NCBI GenBank assembly: GCA_963830175.1
Contig: CAWHKV010000009.1
Span: 434,001-498,000, forward strand
From: JBBRBB01 sp963830175
GTDB lineage: Bacteria > Bacteroidota > Bacteroidia > Chitinophagales > Chitinophagaceae
Direction of reading: 5' to 3'
DNA length: 64,000 bases
Shown here: positions 12,177-20,882 of the stretch, piece by piece
How positions within the stretch are numbered: the stretch's first letter is position 1
Layout of the letters: every line of letters begins with the position of its first letter
Translations under genes and position numbers: made by a program
Notes under the pieces: model-generated
The model's database searches: none
Told to the model about the DNA's origin: nothing
What the model saw: the letters and a program-made list of their open reading frames with translations, nothing else

Positions 12177-14330
12177 ATGTCATTTACAAAGAAAATATTA
12201 TTTTTTATTACACCGATTTTCTTTTGCAGTATTTGTTTATCCCAAACGCTAAATATTGAGAACATAAAAAAGATTTTGCCTGTAACAAAAGATTCCATGC
12301 AGGTAAATATTTTAAATAAAATTGCTGAACTTTATTTTAACAGGGTCAATAATCAAAACGACAGCAATCTTATTACCTCCGGCAAGTTTGCAAATAAAGC
12401 ATTACAACTTTCAAAACAGATAAATTACAAAAAGGGAACCGGTATTGCTTTTTATAACTGCGGTAGGGTATTAGCATATAAACAGGATCTTCATCATGCT
12501 ATCGTAGTATTTAAGGAAGCTATACCTTTCTTAAAAGAAACAAACGAGAATAAAACACTTGGCAACTGTTTGCAAACACTAGCCGAATGTACGCATCAAC
12601 TTGGCGATAACCAGCGGGCAATCCAATATTATGATTCCTCTTTAATTATCTTTCAAAAAATTAAAGATTCTTCAGGCTTAATTCAAAGCCTTGCGTGGAA
12701 AGGGCATAGTTATTTTGATTTAGGAGATTATAAAAATGCATATAGGTATGGCCAGGAAACCTATGCGCTTGCACAAAAAATTAAAGATTCGATTGCCCAG
12801 GTACATTCAGCCAGCCATCTTGCAAACATATTTCTTGGAGCAGGCATGCCTGAAACTGCATTAGAATACATGCGTATAATTAGCCGCTTTTATCCTAATA
12901 TATATAATGAAAAAAAATTTGCTTCCTGGGAAATCAGGTGGGGTTTATTAAAAGCCGGTGAGGCGTATTTACAACTCGGGGAAATAGATTCAGCAATGCA
13001 AATAGCAAACACGGTAGGATATAATTCTGACGATACTGATACTGATATGTTTTTAGGACATTTATTTCTTGCAAAGCGACAGTACGATAGAGCGCTTCCT
13101 TACTTTAAAGATGGCTTTAAAAAATCAGAACGCAGTACCCATGCCATATCTTTTGCGCGTCATGCGAATGGTGTAAGCCAGGTATATCTTGCAGTGGGTA
13201 ATTATGATTCTGCTTTATTCTACGCAAATAAAGCGGAACAGGCTGCACAAAGCATGCATGCCCTTTTGGAGTGGAAAAATGCGATCTACACCCTTACAGA
13301 AATTTATGATAAAACTAAAAATTATACAAAAGCCTATCAATTCAGTCAGTTGTATAAGTCTTTAAGCGATTCACTTGCTCCGGAACAATACAAAAGAAAA
13401 CTTGCGCTTATTGAAATACAACAGCAACTGGAAAATCAAAAACAACAGGCGCAATTGCTGGCAAAAGAAAATCAGTTACAGGCCCAGCAAAATGCTTTTG
13501 AAAAAGAAAGTGCTGCAAGAATGCAAACAATAGCGATTACTATTATAAGCGCATTCATCTTAATTTCCTTTGTAGTAATGATGAATATACGTTTAAAAAG
13601 AAAAAAGGACCAGCTGGAAAAAAAACAATTGCAGCAAGAACTTGAATTACAGGCTGCCGAATCAAAACGTGCTAAAGCGGATTTTAAAGTTCGTTCTTTT
13701 GAATTGGAAGCGCAGGCGCTTCGTGCACAAATGAATCCACATTTTATTTTCAACTGCCTTAATTCAATTAACAGGTTTATTATTAAAAATGATGCTGCAA
13801 AAGCTGCTGATTATCTTACAAAATTTGCAAAGCTTATCCGCATAATCCTGGAGCAATCCGGTAAATCTTTTGTCCCATTGGAAGATGAAATTTCCTGCCT
13901 GAAATTATATATGGATTTGGAAATACTGCGGTTTGAAAAACCATTTCAATATACAATTGATTTAAATAGAATTGATGTTTCAACCGTAATGATACCTACA
14001 ATGTTAATACAGCCTTTTGTTGAAAATGCCATCTGGCATGGGTTGCATCCAAAACAAAATGGCATTGGCAAAATCAGCATAAACATGCATCAGCAGGATG
14101 ATATTTTGCATTGTTCTATTTGTGATAATGGCGTCGGTATTGATAGTTCAAAACAAACAATTCAGACAGAAAAAAAATCTTTAGGTATGCATTTAACACA
14201 GCAAAGGTTGCAGCATGTTGGCAACGAGCAAACTGAATACTTTAGAATAAAAACGGAGCAATTGAAAACTGAAGAAGGACAAATCTGTGGCACCTGCGTT
14301 TCTATCAATATCCCTTATAAAAATGATTAA
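12177..14330 (+). CDS. TPR sensor histidine kinase (LytS/YehU family)
   Basis: An intact 717-residue membrane sensor kinase. Signal peptide (1-22, ending CLSQ), tetratricopeptide repeats from about 80 to 400, a coiled coil rich in Gln/Lys (about 405-450), one transmembrane helix (about 450-470, TIAITIISAFILISFVVMM), a second coiled coil, then the His_kinase domain with QMNPHFIFNCLNSINRFI (phospho-acceptor His near 525) and HATPase_c with ENAIWHGLHPKQNGIG and CDNGVGI. Its last 8 bases overlap the start of the LytTR response regulator (ATGATTAA), so the two are translationally coupled and form a two-component pair. TPRs outside and kinase inside is the standard Bacteroidota arrangement. The signal is unknown. 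Confidence 0.92.
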   Translation: MSFTKKILFFITPIFFCSICLSQTLNIENIKKILPVTKDSMQVNILNKIAELYFNRVNNQNDSNLITSGKFANKALQLSKQINYKKGTGIAFYNCGRVLAYKQDLHHAIVVFKEAIPFLKETNENKTLGNCLQTLAECTHQLGDNQRAIQYYDSSLIIFQKIKDSSGLIQSLAWKGHSYFDLGDYKNAYRYGQETYALAQKIKDSIAQVHSASHLANIFLGAGMPETALEYMRIISRFYPNIYNEKKFASWEIRWGLLKAGEAYLQLGEIDSAMQIANTVGYNSDDTDTDMFLGHLFLAKRQYDRALPYFKDGFKKSERSTHAISFARHANGVSQVYLAVGNYDSALFYANKAEQAAQSMHALLEWKNAIYTLTEIYDKTKNYTKAYQFSQLYKSLSDSLAPEQYKRKLALIEIQQQLENQKQQAQLLAKENQLQAQQNAFEKESAARMQTIAITIISAFILISFVVMMNIRLKRKKDQLEKKQLQQELELQAAESKRAKADFKVRSFELEAQALRAQMNPHFIFNCLNSINRFIIKNDAAKAADYLTKFAKLIRIILEQSGKSFVPLEDEISCLKLYMDLEILRFEKPFQYTIDLNRIDVSTVMIPTMLIQPFVENAIWHGLHPKQNGIGKISINMHQQDDILHCSICDNGVGIDSSKQTIQTEKKSLGMHLTQQRLQHVGNEQTEYFRIKTEQLKTEEGQICGTCVSINIPYKND

Positions 14331-15078
14331 AGCAATAATTATAGATGATGAAAAGCATTGCAGTGATAACCTGCAATGGCAGTTAAATCAATACTGCTCA
14401 GAGGTAGAAATAACAGCGGTTTGCAACAATGCAGAAAAAGGTTTGAATGAAATTTATAAACAACAACCGCAACTTGTTTTTCTTGATGTGGAAATGCCCG
14501 GCATGAGCGGTTTTGAAATGCTTGAAAAATTAACCGATATAAATTTTGATATAGTTTTTACAACAGCCTTCAATAAGTATGCACTACGTGCCATAAAATT
14601 TGGTGCGCTGGATTACCTCTTAAAGCCGGTTGATAAAGATGAACTTTGTGCCGCGGTAGATAAAGTTATAAAGCGCACGAATGGCGACTCTTTAAAACAG
14701 CTTACCGCATTGCTTACACACATTAGAAAAAGCAACGACCTTTCGACTCAAAAGATCGCCTTGCCCACCATGCATGGTTATGAATTGATTCCTTTAAATA
14801 ACATTATGTATTGCGAAAGCAGAAGCAATTACACAAATATTTATCTTAATAACAACCATCAAATACTCGTTTCAAGAACACTAAAAGATATAGAAGATTT
14901 ACTAAACATGCAGCCATTTTTCAGGGTGCACAATTCTTTCCTGGTAAACCTGCAGTATGCCATTCGCTACACCAAAGGCGAAGGCGGATTTTTAGTGTTG
15001 AACAGTGACATTACTTTACCTGTTTCCCGCAATAAAAAGGAAGAACTGCTAAGATTGATTACACATTTATCTGCCTGA
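14323..15078 (+). CDS. LytTR-family response regulator
   Basis: A 251-residue response regulator. Receiver domain (about 1-120): acidic pair IIDDEKH, phospho-acceptor Asp in LVFLDVEMPGMSG, conserved Lys in DYLLKPVD. C-terminal LytTR DNA-binding domain (about 150-250): YCESRSNYTNIYL, SRTLKDIEDLL and FRVHNSFLVNL. The ATG at 14323 is chosen because MIKAIIIDDE is the normal receiver start and it overlaps the kinase stop. An upstream in-frame start at 14287 would add 12 residues inside the kinase gene. Partner of the kinase at 12177. LytTR regulators bind direct repeats upstream of targets; no target site was identified here. Confidence 0.93.
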   Translation: MIKAIIIDDEKHCSDNLQWQLNQYCSEVEITAVCNNAEKGLNEIYKQQPQLVFLDVEMPGMSGFEMLEKLTDINFDIVFTTAFNKYALRAIKFGALDYLLKPVDKDELCAAVDKVIKRTNGDSLKQLTALLTHIRKSNDLSTQKIALPTMHGYELIPLNNIMYCESRSNYTNIYLNNNHQILVSRTLKDIEDLLNMQPFFRVHNSFLVNLQYAIRYTKGEGGFLVLNSDITLPVSRNKKEELLRLITHLSA

Positions 15079-15190
15079 GGTTTGTTACATCCTTAACTCC
15101 ACTGCCTGCTAATTCATTTCCACAGTTTACTCAATGGCGGTTTAACCAAACGTTGATCCGCCTTACTTTCAGTGCAATAAATTATTTTAT

Positions 15191-16558
15191 ATGAAAACAA
15201 TAAATTTAACTGCAAAGGGGCTGCTGTATTTGCCTATAATAGCATTTGCTCTTTTAACCTCCTGTCAAAAAGATGTAAATCCTCAGCCCGGCGAGGAAAC
15301 TACTTCATCAAGAGAAGACTTTCGCGTGATACAAAGCAATGATGCTTCAGTAGCGACTGACTGGTATAATTTACAATTGAGCATGATATTAAAAGCCAAT
15401 CCCGCCTTATCGCCATTGGCTGTTAACCGCATGTTTGGTTATATGGGTATTTCACTTTTTGAAGCTGCCAGGTTTACAGTATCTAATTCAATAAGTTTAT
15501 CGGGTCAGATAAATGAAATGCCTGTTATGCCTACGCCAGAACCGCGCAAAAAATATTCATGGGAAGCCAGCGCGAATGCAGCAATGGCTAATATTATAAG
15601 AGATATGTTTCCTGCTTTAACAACTGCAAATCATGCTTCTATAGACTCATTAGAAAAAGTGTATAATGATAAGGTTATTGCTTCAGATGGCGCTGATGTG
15701 CTGGCACGTTCGCAGGAATTTGGTGATTCTGTTGCTTCTAAAATATTTGCATGGTCTAAAACCGATATGTTTAATCATATAGGCGACCCTTACACCCCGC
15801 CTGTGGGTCCGGGTTTGTGGGTTCCAACGGCTCCGGCATTTGCGCCCGCTGCCGGCCCGTATGCAGGCAACTGCAGAACTTTTTTAAAGAGGCACGAGCA
15901 AACTAATATACTCCCTATGCCATTCTCTTATTCAGAAAAAAAGAATTCTGCGTTTTACAAAATGGCGAGTTATAATTATTTAGTTTCCAAAACGATGAAT
16001 GAAGATGAGAAAAATATTGCCTTATTTTGGAATGATAACGGCGCTGGTATTTCTTATACGCCAATGGGTCATAATATTTCCATCATTACTCAAATACTTA
16101 CTAATTCCCATGCAAACCTTGCTAAGGCAGGTCAGGCTTATGTAAGAGCCGGCATGGCTATGTGGGATGCAACTGTTATTTGCTGGAGGGGAAAATATAC
16201 GCACAACCTTCTTCGCCCGATAACTTATATTCAAAAAAATATAGACCCGGCATGGACATCATTTATTATTACGCCACCACATCCGGAATATCCTGCAGCA
16301 CATGCATTCATTACTTCTGCAGTAATGCAGCAGATGAATACGGTATTCGGATACAGCTACCCTTTCACAGACCACACCTACGACTTTTTAGGTTACCCCA
16401 CCAGAAGCTACAGCAACTTTGAGCACGCTGCGGTTGAATGCGGTTTATCAAGAGTGTATGGAGGAATCCATTATAAAACTTCAGTAGATATTGCACATAC
16501 GTATGGCAGCCTGGTAGGTGAAGACATGTCAAGAATAAAGCTGGTTAATAATCCGTAA
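15191..16558 (+). CDS. Vanadium haloperoxidase / PAP2-like lipoprotein
   Basis: A 455-residue lipoprotein (lipobox LLTSC, Cys about residue 25) of the vanadium-dependent haloperoxidase/phosphatidic-acid phosphatase superfamily. The vanadate/phosphate pocket is recognisable near the C-terminus: RGKYTHNLLRPITYI (Lys and Arg, about 335-349), PPHPEYPAAHAF (the segment that holds SGH in other members, here AAH) and SRVYGGIHYKTSVD (Arg and active-site His, about 420-433). It either halogenates or oxidises substrates with peroxide, or acts as an acid phosphatase; sequence alone does not decide. Stands alone after the LytTR regulator (112-base gap). The replacement of the usual SGH by AAH is a point to note. 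Confidence 0.85.
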   Translation: MKTINLTAKGLLYLPIIAFALLTSCQKDVNPQPGEETTSSREDFRVIQSNDASVATDWYNLQLSMILKANPALSPLAVNRMFGYMGISLFEAARFTVSNSISLSGQINEMPVMPTPEPRKKYSWEASANAAMANIIRDMFPALTTANHASIDSLEKVYNDKVIASDGADVLARSQEFGDSVASKIFAWSKTDMFNHIGDPYTPPVGPGLWVPTAPAFAPAAGPYAGNCRTFLKRHEQTNILPMPFSYSEKKNSAFYKMASYNYLVSKTMNEDEKNIALFWNDNGAGISYTPMGHNISIITQILTNSHANLAKAGQAYVRAGMAMWDATVICWRGKYTHNLLRPITYIQKNIDPAWTSFIITPPHPEYPAAHAFITSAVMQQMNTVFGYSYPFTDHTYDFLGYPTRSYSNFEHAAVECGLSRVYGGIHYKTSVDIAHTYGSLVGEDMSRIKLVNNP

Positions 16559-16868
16559 GATCAATACTATGCGTCTTATATCTTGAAATTTTTTAAGATA
16601 ACAGATCTGCCAAATTTTATTTCTGACAATTTTTTTGTCCAGTATTCAGGAAGCCGGAATCTAAAGACTTTAATTGAAATGAATTATAGGTTTCTAATAG
16701 TAGCATGTTACCGACATTGAACTCTTTGCAGCAGTGTAAAAGCAAAGAAATTTCTCCTAAACCCTTTGTTTACATCTATAAAAACACTATCCGAAAATGC
16801 GTGACAATTCTTTAATAAAAAAAAATTAGTGGACCGCAACATTAACTCGAATAATAATTATAAATTAT
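16559..16868. other. Intergenic region before the first fibre gene
   Basis: About 310 AT-rich bases with no convincing gene. A weak TATCTT/AAGATA hairpin lies near 16577-16599. No clear TAnnTTTG promoter was found. A short open frame from 16829 only overlaps the start of the next gene in another frame. Confidence 0.5.
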
Positions 16869-18419
16869 ATGAAACAAAATTTTACCACAATAATTTTAGC
16901 CCTTATTTCTTGCGTAGCAGTGAAAGCACAAACCAACACATTTCCCTCTACCGGGGCTGCAGGTATTGGTACTACTGCGCCGAATGCTTCGTCGCTGCTG
17001 GAAATAAAATCCACTACGAAGGGTTTACTAATGCCACGAATGACAATAACACAACGTAATGCGATTGCTTCACCTGCAAAAGGTTTATTAATTTATCAAA
17101 CCAACAGTACACCAGGCTTTTATTATTATAGCGGCACCGCATGGAAAGCCGTAAGCAGCGCTGCTACAGGTGGCTGGTCTCTAACAGGAAATGCAGGCAC
17201 AAACTCTTCAAATTTTTTAGGAACAACTGATAAGAAGTCTTTAGTTTTTAAAGTAAATAATTTAAGAGCCGGGCTTATTGATTACAGCACTTTTGATTCA
17301 GGTACGCGAAGCACTGCTTTCGGGCTAATTGCTCTTAATTCCAATATTTCAGGTACTGATAATACAGCTACCGGTTATGGGGTACTTTATTCAAATACAT
17401 CGGGAAGTAGAAATTCAGCATTAGGAAAATATGCGCTTTTTAATAATAACGCTAACGATAATACAGCCCTTGGTTTTAACGCCATGTTCTTTAATACAAC
17501 TGGCGTAAACAATACTGCAACAGGCAGCGTGGCACTTCAAAATAATACAACGGGTCAACAAAATACGGCTAACGGCTTTGCAGCCTTATATTCCAATAGT
17601 TCCGGAAGTTATAATACCGCAACAGGTACAGGCGCATTAAACAGCAACACTGCTAGTTATAACACAGCTCATGGTGCTTACGCATTGTATTTAAATACCA
17701 CAGGTGTTAATAATACTGCTACAGGATATTCAGCATTAAATGTTAACTCTACAGGAAATTATAATACAGCTATAGGTACGGATGCTTTAAAAGCAAACAA
17801 TGGAAGTTCCAATACAGCAGTAGGCTATTTATCCTTGTTAAATAATCAAGGCGGAAGCGATAATACAGCTATAGGTGTTAGCGCACTTGAAAAAAATCAG
17901 ACATCCCGAAATACAGCGGTTGGAATCAGCGCCCTTAAAACAGATGCGTATGGGTCCGAAAATACGGCAGTAGGATATAATGCGATGCGCGGTAATAATC
18001 CTGATGGGTATGGCCACATTTATAACGCGACTGCTTTGGGGAGCTACGCACTATATAATGCACAGGCATCCTACGATGCATACACTGCCAGTAGGAGTAC
18101 TGCAGTTGGTAGCTATTCACTCTATTTAAATACATCAGGTACTGATAACACCGCAGTTGGTTATAATTCACTTTACTCAATAACAACAGGAGATTTCAAT
18201 ACTGCAATTGGTATAGGTTCTGATGTAAACTCCGGAACAATATATGGTTCCACGGTGATTGGCTCTGGTGCTTTAGCGACTGCAGACAATCAGGTTAGAA
18301 TTGGGAGCAGTAGTGTTGCTTCCATTGGCGGCTATGCAAACTGGACAAATATTTCAGATGGTCGTGTAAAGAAAAATATTAAATTAAATGTGCCGGGTTT
18401 GAATTTATTAATAAACTAA
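16869..18419 (+). CDS. Repeat fibre protein with S74 domain start (frameshifted), fragment 1
   Basis: A 516-codon frame with a signal peptide (ending AVKAQ), an N-terminal cap (residues 20-100, AAGIGTTAPNASSLLEIKST, as in many Bacteroidota fibre proteins) and about twenty 14-16-residue repeats of the type NTAxGxxALxxNxTGxx (about 145-460), which build a trimeric beta-helix/YadA-head-like stalk. It then enters an intramolecular chaperone (peptidase S74) domain with the self-cleavage motif SDGRVKKNIK. The frame breaks near 18400. The true continuation, FINKLKPVTYNLDLN, is readable in another frame at 18404-18450, and the rest of S74 lies in the frame at 18463. Cell-surface adhesin or fibre is inferred from the fold. 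Confidence 0.8.
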   Translation: MKQNFTTIILALISCVAVKAQTNTFPSTGAAGIGTTAPNASSLLEIKSTTKGLLMPRMTITQRNAIASPAKGLLIYQTNSTPGFYYYSGTAWKAVSSAATGGWSLTGNAGTNSSNFLGTTDKKSLVFKVNNLRAGLIDYSTFDSGTRSTAFGLIALNSNISGTDNTATGYGVLYSNTSGSRNSALGKYALFNNNANDNTALGFNAMFFNTTGVNNTATGSVALQNNTTGQQNTANGFAALYSNSSGSYNTATGTGALNSNTASYNTAHGAYALYLNTTGVNNTATGYSALNVNSTGNYNTAIGTDALKANNGSSNTAVGYLSLLNNQGGSDNTAIGVSALEKNQTSRNTAVGISALKTDAYGSENTAVGYNAMRGNNPDGYGHIYNATALGSYALYNAQASYDAYTASRSTAVGSYSLYLNTSGTDNTAVGYNSLYSITTGDFNTAIGIGSDVNSGTIYGSTVIGSGALATADNQVRIGSSSVASIGGYANWTNISDGRVKKNIKLNVPGLNLLIN

Positions 18420-18462
18420 AGCCGGTTACTTATAACCTTGATTTAAATGAATCAATAAAATT

Positions 18463-19905
18463 TTGCAACGACAATTTGTAAAAGATAAAGAAGGAAAAGT
18501 ATTACAGCATCCAGCAGATGAAACTGCAATACGAAAAGCTAAGGAAGCTGTACTTTATACCGGTTTCATAGCGCAGGATGTGGAAAAAGCAGCAAAGTCT
18601 CTTAACTATGATTTTAGCGGCGTGGATGCCGCAAAGAATGACAAAGATTTATATGGTTTGCGCTATGCCGAGTTTGTAGTACCGTTAGTTAAAGCCGTGC
18701 AAGAACTTTCAGCTAAAAATGATGATCTGCAAAATCAGATAAATGAATTGAAAGCAATGATGGTTTCAGGCAATCCATCATCCGGCAATCAGCAGTCAGC
18801 GAGTATTTCTTCTGCATCACTTCAGCAAAATATTCCCAACCCATTCAGTAATACAACAACCATCAATTACACGCTTCCCCAAAACAGTTCATCAGCAAAA
18901 ATATTTATTACAGATAAGAGTGGTAAAACATTGAAAGAAATAAATATTTCAGGCAGCGGACGGATTCTGGGCACTACAGATGCCAAAGCGCTTATGTTTA
19001 AAGTCAACAATCAACGGAGCGGTTATATTGACTTTAGTTCGGCAAAAGCCAATACCTCTTTTGGTTACCAGGCATTAAAAAGCCCAACAGGCGATTACAA
19101 TGCAGCTTTTGGGTACAAAGCAAATGCATTAAATACCAACGGCAGGGTGAACTCGGCTTTTGGAGCTTATGCCTTATACTTTAATACCACGGGCTACAGT
19201 AATGTGGCAATGGGTATTGGGGCATCATATAAAAATACCAGCACAAGTAATCTTGTAGCGATCGGTGATTCCGCACTATATAATAACGGTGTTGGTGCCC
19301 TTGAATATTACGAAGCAAGTGGAAACACAGCAGTAGGGTCTAAAGCCTTATATTTAAATACAAAGGGATATTATAATACCGCAATAGGTTATAAGGCACT
19401 TATCTCAAATACCACAGGAGCAGTAAATACTGCAATTGGATATAATGCGCTTGTCTCCAATACATCAGGCGGCATTAATACTGCCATCGGCTATGCTGCA
19501 CTTGCAGCGAATACAACCGGACTTGCTAATACAGCAACAGGAGCTTATGCGCTTTCCTCCAATATCAGCGGCTCTGAAAACTCAGCTCACGGATATTATG
19601 CTCTTTCTTCTATCACTACAGGTTCAGATAATACAGCCAGCGGTTCTTATGCGCTTTACTCAAACACCACGGGTTATCACAATACAGCAAACGGAGCATT
19701 CGCACTTCGTCAAAATACTTCCGGGTTTTTTAATACAGCTAGTGGAGGTTATTCGCTATATTTTAATAAAACGGGCAGCTACAATGCAGCGATGGGAAAT
19801 TATGCATTGTATAATAATACATCTGGGCAGAGCAATACAGCTATGGGATATTCAGCACTTACCGGTAACACCACAGGCTTTAAAAACGTGGCTATAGGAC
19901 AGTGA
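18463..19905 (+). CDS. S74/T9SS tail fused to a second fibre head (frameshifted), fragment 2
   Basis: A 480-codon frame with two unrelated halves. Residues 1-110 complete the S74 chaperone domain of the preceding fragment (YTGFIAQDVEKAAKSL, YGLRYAEFVVPLVKAVQEL) with its coiled coil. Residues 125-165 begin a T9SS type A sorting domain (QNIPNPFSNTTTINYTLP, IFITDKSGKTLKEINISGS). That domain is interrupted after ISGSG, where the text becomes a fibre N-terminus (ILGTTDAKALMFKVNNQRSG) and about 18 NTAxG repeats. The missing half of the sorting domain appears 1.5 kb downstream at 20478. The nominal TTG start is artificial because the frame continues a broken gene. The frame ends at TGA 19903-19905, where repeats go on in other frames. 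Confidence 0.75.
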   Translation: MQRQFVKDKEGKVLQHPADETAIRKAKEAVLYTGFIAQDVEKAAKSLNYDFSGVDAAKNDKDLYGLRYAEFVVPLVKAVQELSAKNDDLQNQINELKAMMVSGNPSSGNQQSASISSASLQQNIPNPFSNTTTINYTLPQNSSSAKIFITDKSGKTLKEINISGSGRILGTTDAKALMFKVNNQRSGYIDFSSAKANTSFGYQALKSPTGDYNAAFGYKANALNTNGRVNSAFGAYALYFNTTGYSNVAMGIGASYKNTSTSNLVAIGDSALYNNGVGALEYYEASGNTAVGSKALYLNTKGYYNTAIGYKALISNTTGAVNTAIGYNALVSNTSGGINTAIGYAALAANTTGLANTATGAYALSSNISGSENSAHGYYALSSITTGSDNTASGSYALYSNTTGYHNTANGAFALRQNTSGFFNTASGGYSLYFNKTGSYNAAMGNYALYNNTSGQSNTAMGYSALTGNTTGFKNVAIGQ

Positions 19906-20499
19906 AGCTTTATACACAAATAAAACAGGCTGGAAAAACATTGCTATTGGCAAAGACGTTATAGAAATTACAAATATGGGAGTAATACTGCTGTTGGAGA
20001 CAGCGCTTTAGCAGCTAATACGCAAGGCGGCCTTGGAAGTTTCGGCATTTTTGATGCGTTTAATACTGCTGTGGGCAACAGAGCACTTGCTTTTACTACT
20101 ACGGGTTATGGAAATGTAGCTGTTGGTTTTTGGGCTTTACATGACAATACAACAGGACATGGAAATGTTGCGGTTGGAGAAATTGCCTTAGATGAAAATA
20201 CAACAGGAGACTATAATACGGCTGTAGGTTTAGCCGCATTAAGTATTATAACAGGCTCAGAAAATACACGTGTAGGTGCGCAACCAATACAGGTGGGATT
20301 TACAATTGATAATGCGTCTGCAGTGGGATATCAGGCTTTTAACAGTGCTTCAAATCAGGTACGTTTAGGAAACTCTTCTGTTACTTCTATTGGCGGATAT
20401 ACAAACTGGAGCAATATCTCAGATGGAAGAGTGAAGAAAAATATCAAACAAAATGTTCCCGGCCTTGCATTCACAACGGCAGGGGAAGTGTACAGGTAA
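19906..20499 (+). pseudogene. Fibre repeat region and S74 start (frameshifted), fragment 3
   Basis: Continuation of the repeat stalk after a stop at 19905. EALYTNKTGWKNIAIGKDV reads in one frame up to about 19960, then NYKYGSNTAVGDSALAANT and onward in the frame whose open part is 20071-20499. That frame carries further NTAxG repeats (GYGNVAVGFWALHDNTTG) and the S74 self-cleavage motif SDGRVKKNIKQNVPGL near 20425-20470, then ends abruptly at AFTTAGEVYR. The S74 domain is cut short there because the nested segment ends and the interrupted T9SS tail of the first fibre gene resumes. Confidence 0.7.
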
Positions 20500-20591
20500 A
20501 TGCATCAACACTATCAAGCGGCGCTTACAATTATTCTTTGTATGTTGATGGAAAGCTAATTGATACAAAGCAAATGGTACTGGCAAAGTAA
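20478..20591 (+). pseudogene. Detached C-terminal half of a T9SS sorting domain
   Basis: A 37-residue frame ending in TAA 20589-20591 reads GRGSVQVNASTLSSGAY and ends DGKLIDTKQMVLAK. It is almost the same as the end of the next fibre locus (DGKLIDTKQMILAK at 22640-22681). It is the piece missing after INISGS at 18957, so the 1.5 kb between them looks like an insertion inside one sorting domain. Confidence 0.7.
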
Positions 20592-20622
20592 TTCGCCTCC
20601 GGGTATAACTTTTCAAAACTAT

Positions 20623-20654
20623 AAGCCCCACTATTTATCAGTGGGGCTTTTTTG
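20623..20654 (+). terminator. Terminator after first fibre locus
   Basis: AAGCCCCACT (20623-20632) pairs perfectly with AGTGGGGCTT (20640-20649), followed by a T run. Closely related in sequence to the rRNA operon terminator at 9735 and the one at 22713. Confidence 0.9.
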
Positions 20655-20882
20655 TTGCATTCTTTTTCTTAAGTAAAGAAGTGCATCATATTTTTTTCAA
20701 GTTATTCAACCATTTAAAAAAAATTTAATCTACTATGAAAAAAATTAATTAATATTTGTTATGAAAAGGAATAACACATAGCCGGCCTTTTTCAGACCAA
20801 TAGCAAAGAATCCTTCGTCTATAGAATGCTCTTCTGAATCTTTTACTACATTTTTATTTTTTTATTTTTTAATTCAACCTGT

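Noticed and set aside
16829..17059. Small frame overlapping the fibre gene start
   Set aside because: Composition is Asn/Tyr-rich from AT-rich sequence, out of frame with the signal peptide of the fibre gene.
19436..19897. 153-residue plus-strand frame in the fibre region
   Set aside because: It is an out-of-frame reading of the NTAxG repeats, Ile/Leu/Met-rich, without a signal peptide or domain.
17300..20450. CRISPR-like array
   Set aside because: The roughly 42-48-base periodic units are coding repeats (NTAxGxxAL), varied at the base level, with no constant repeat or unique spacers and no cas genes.
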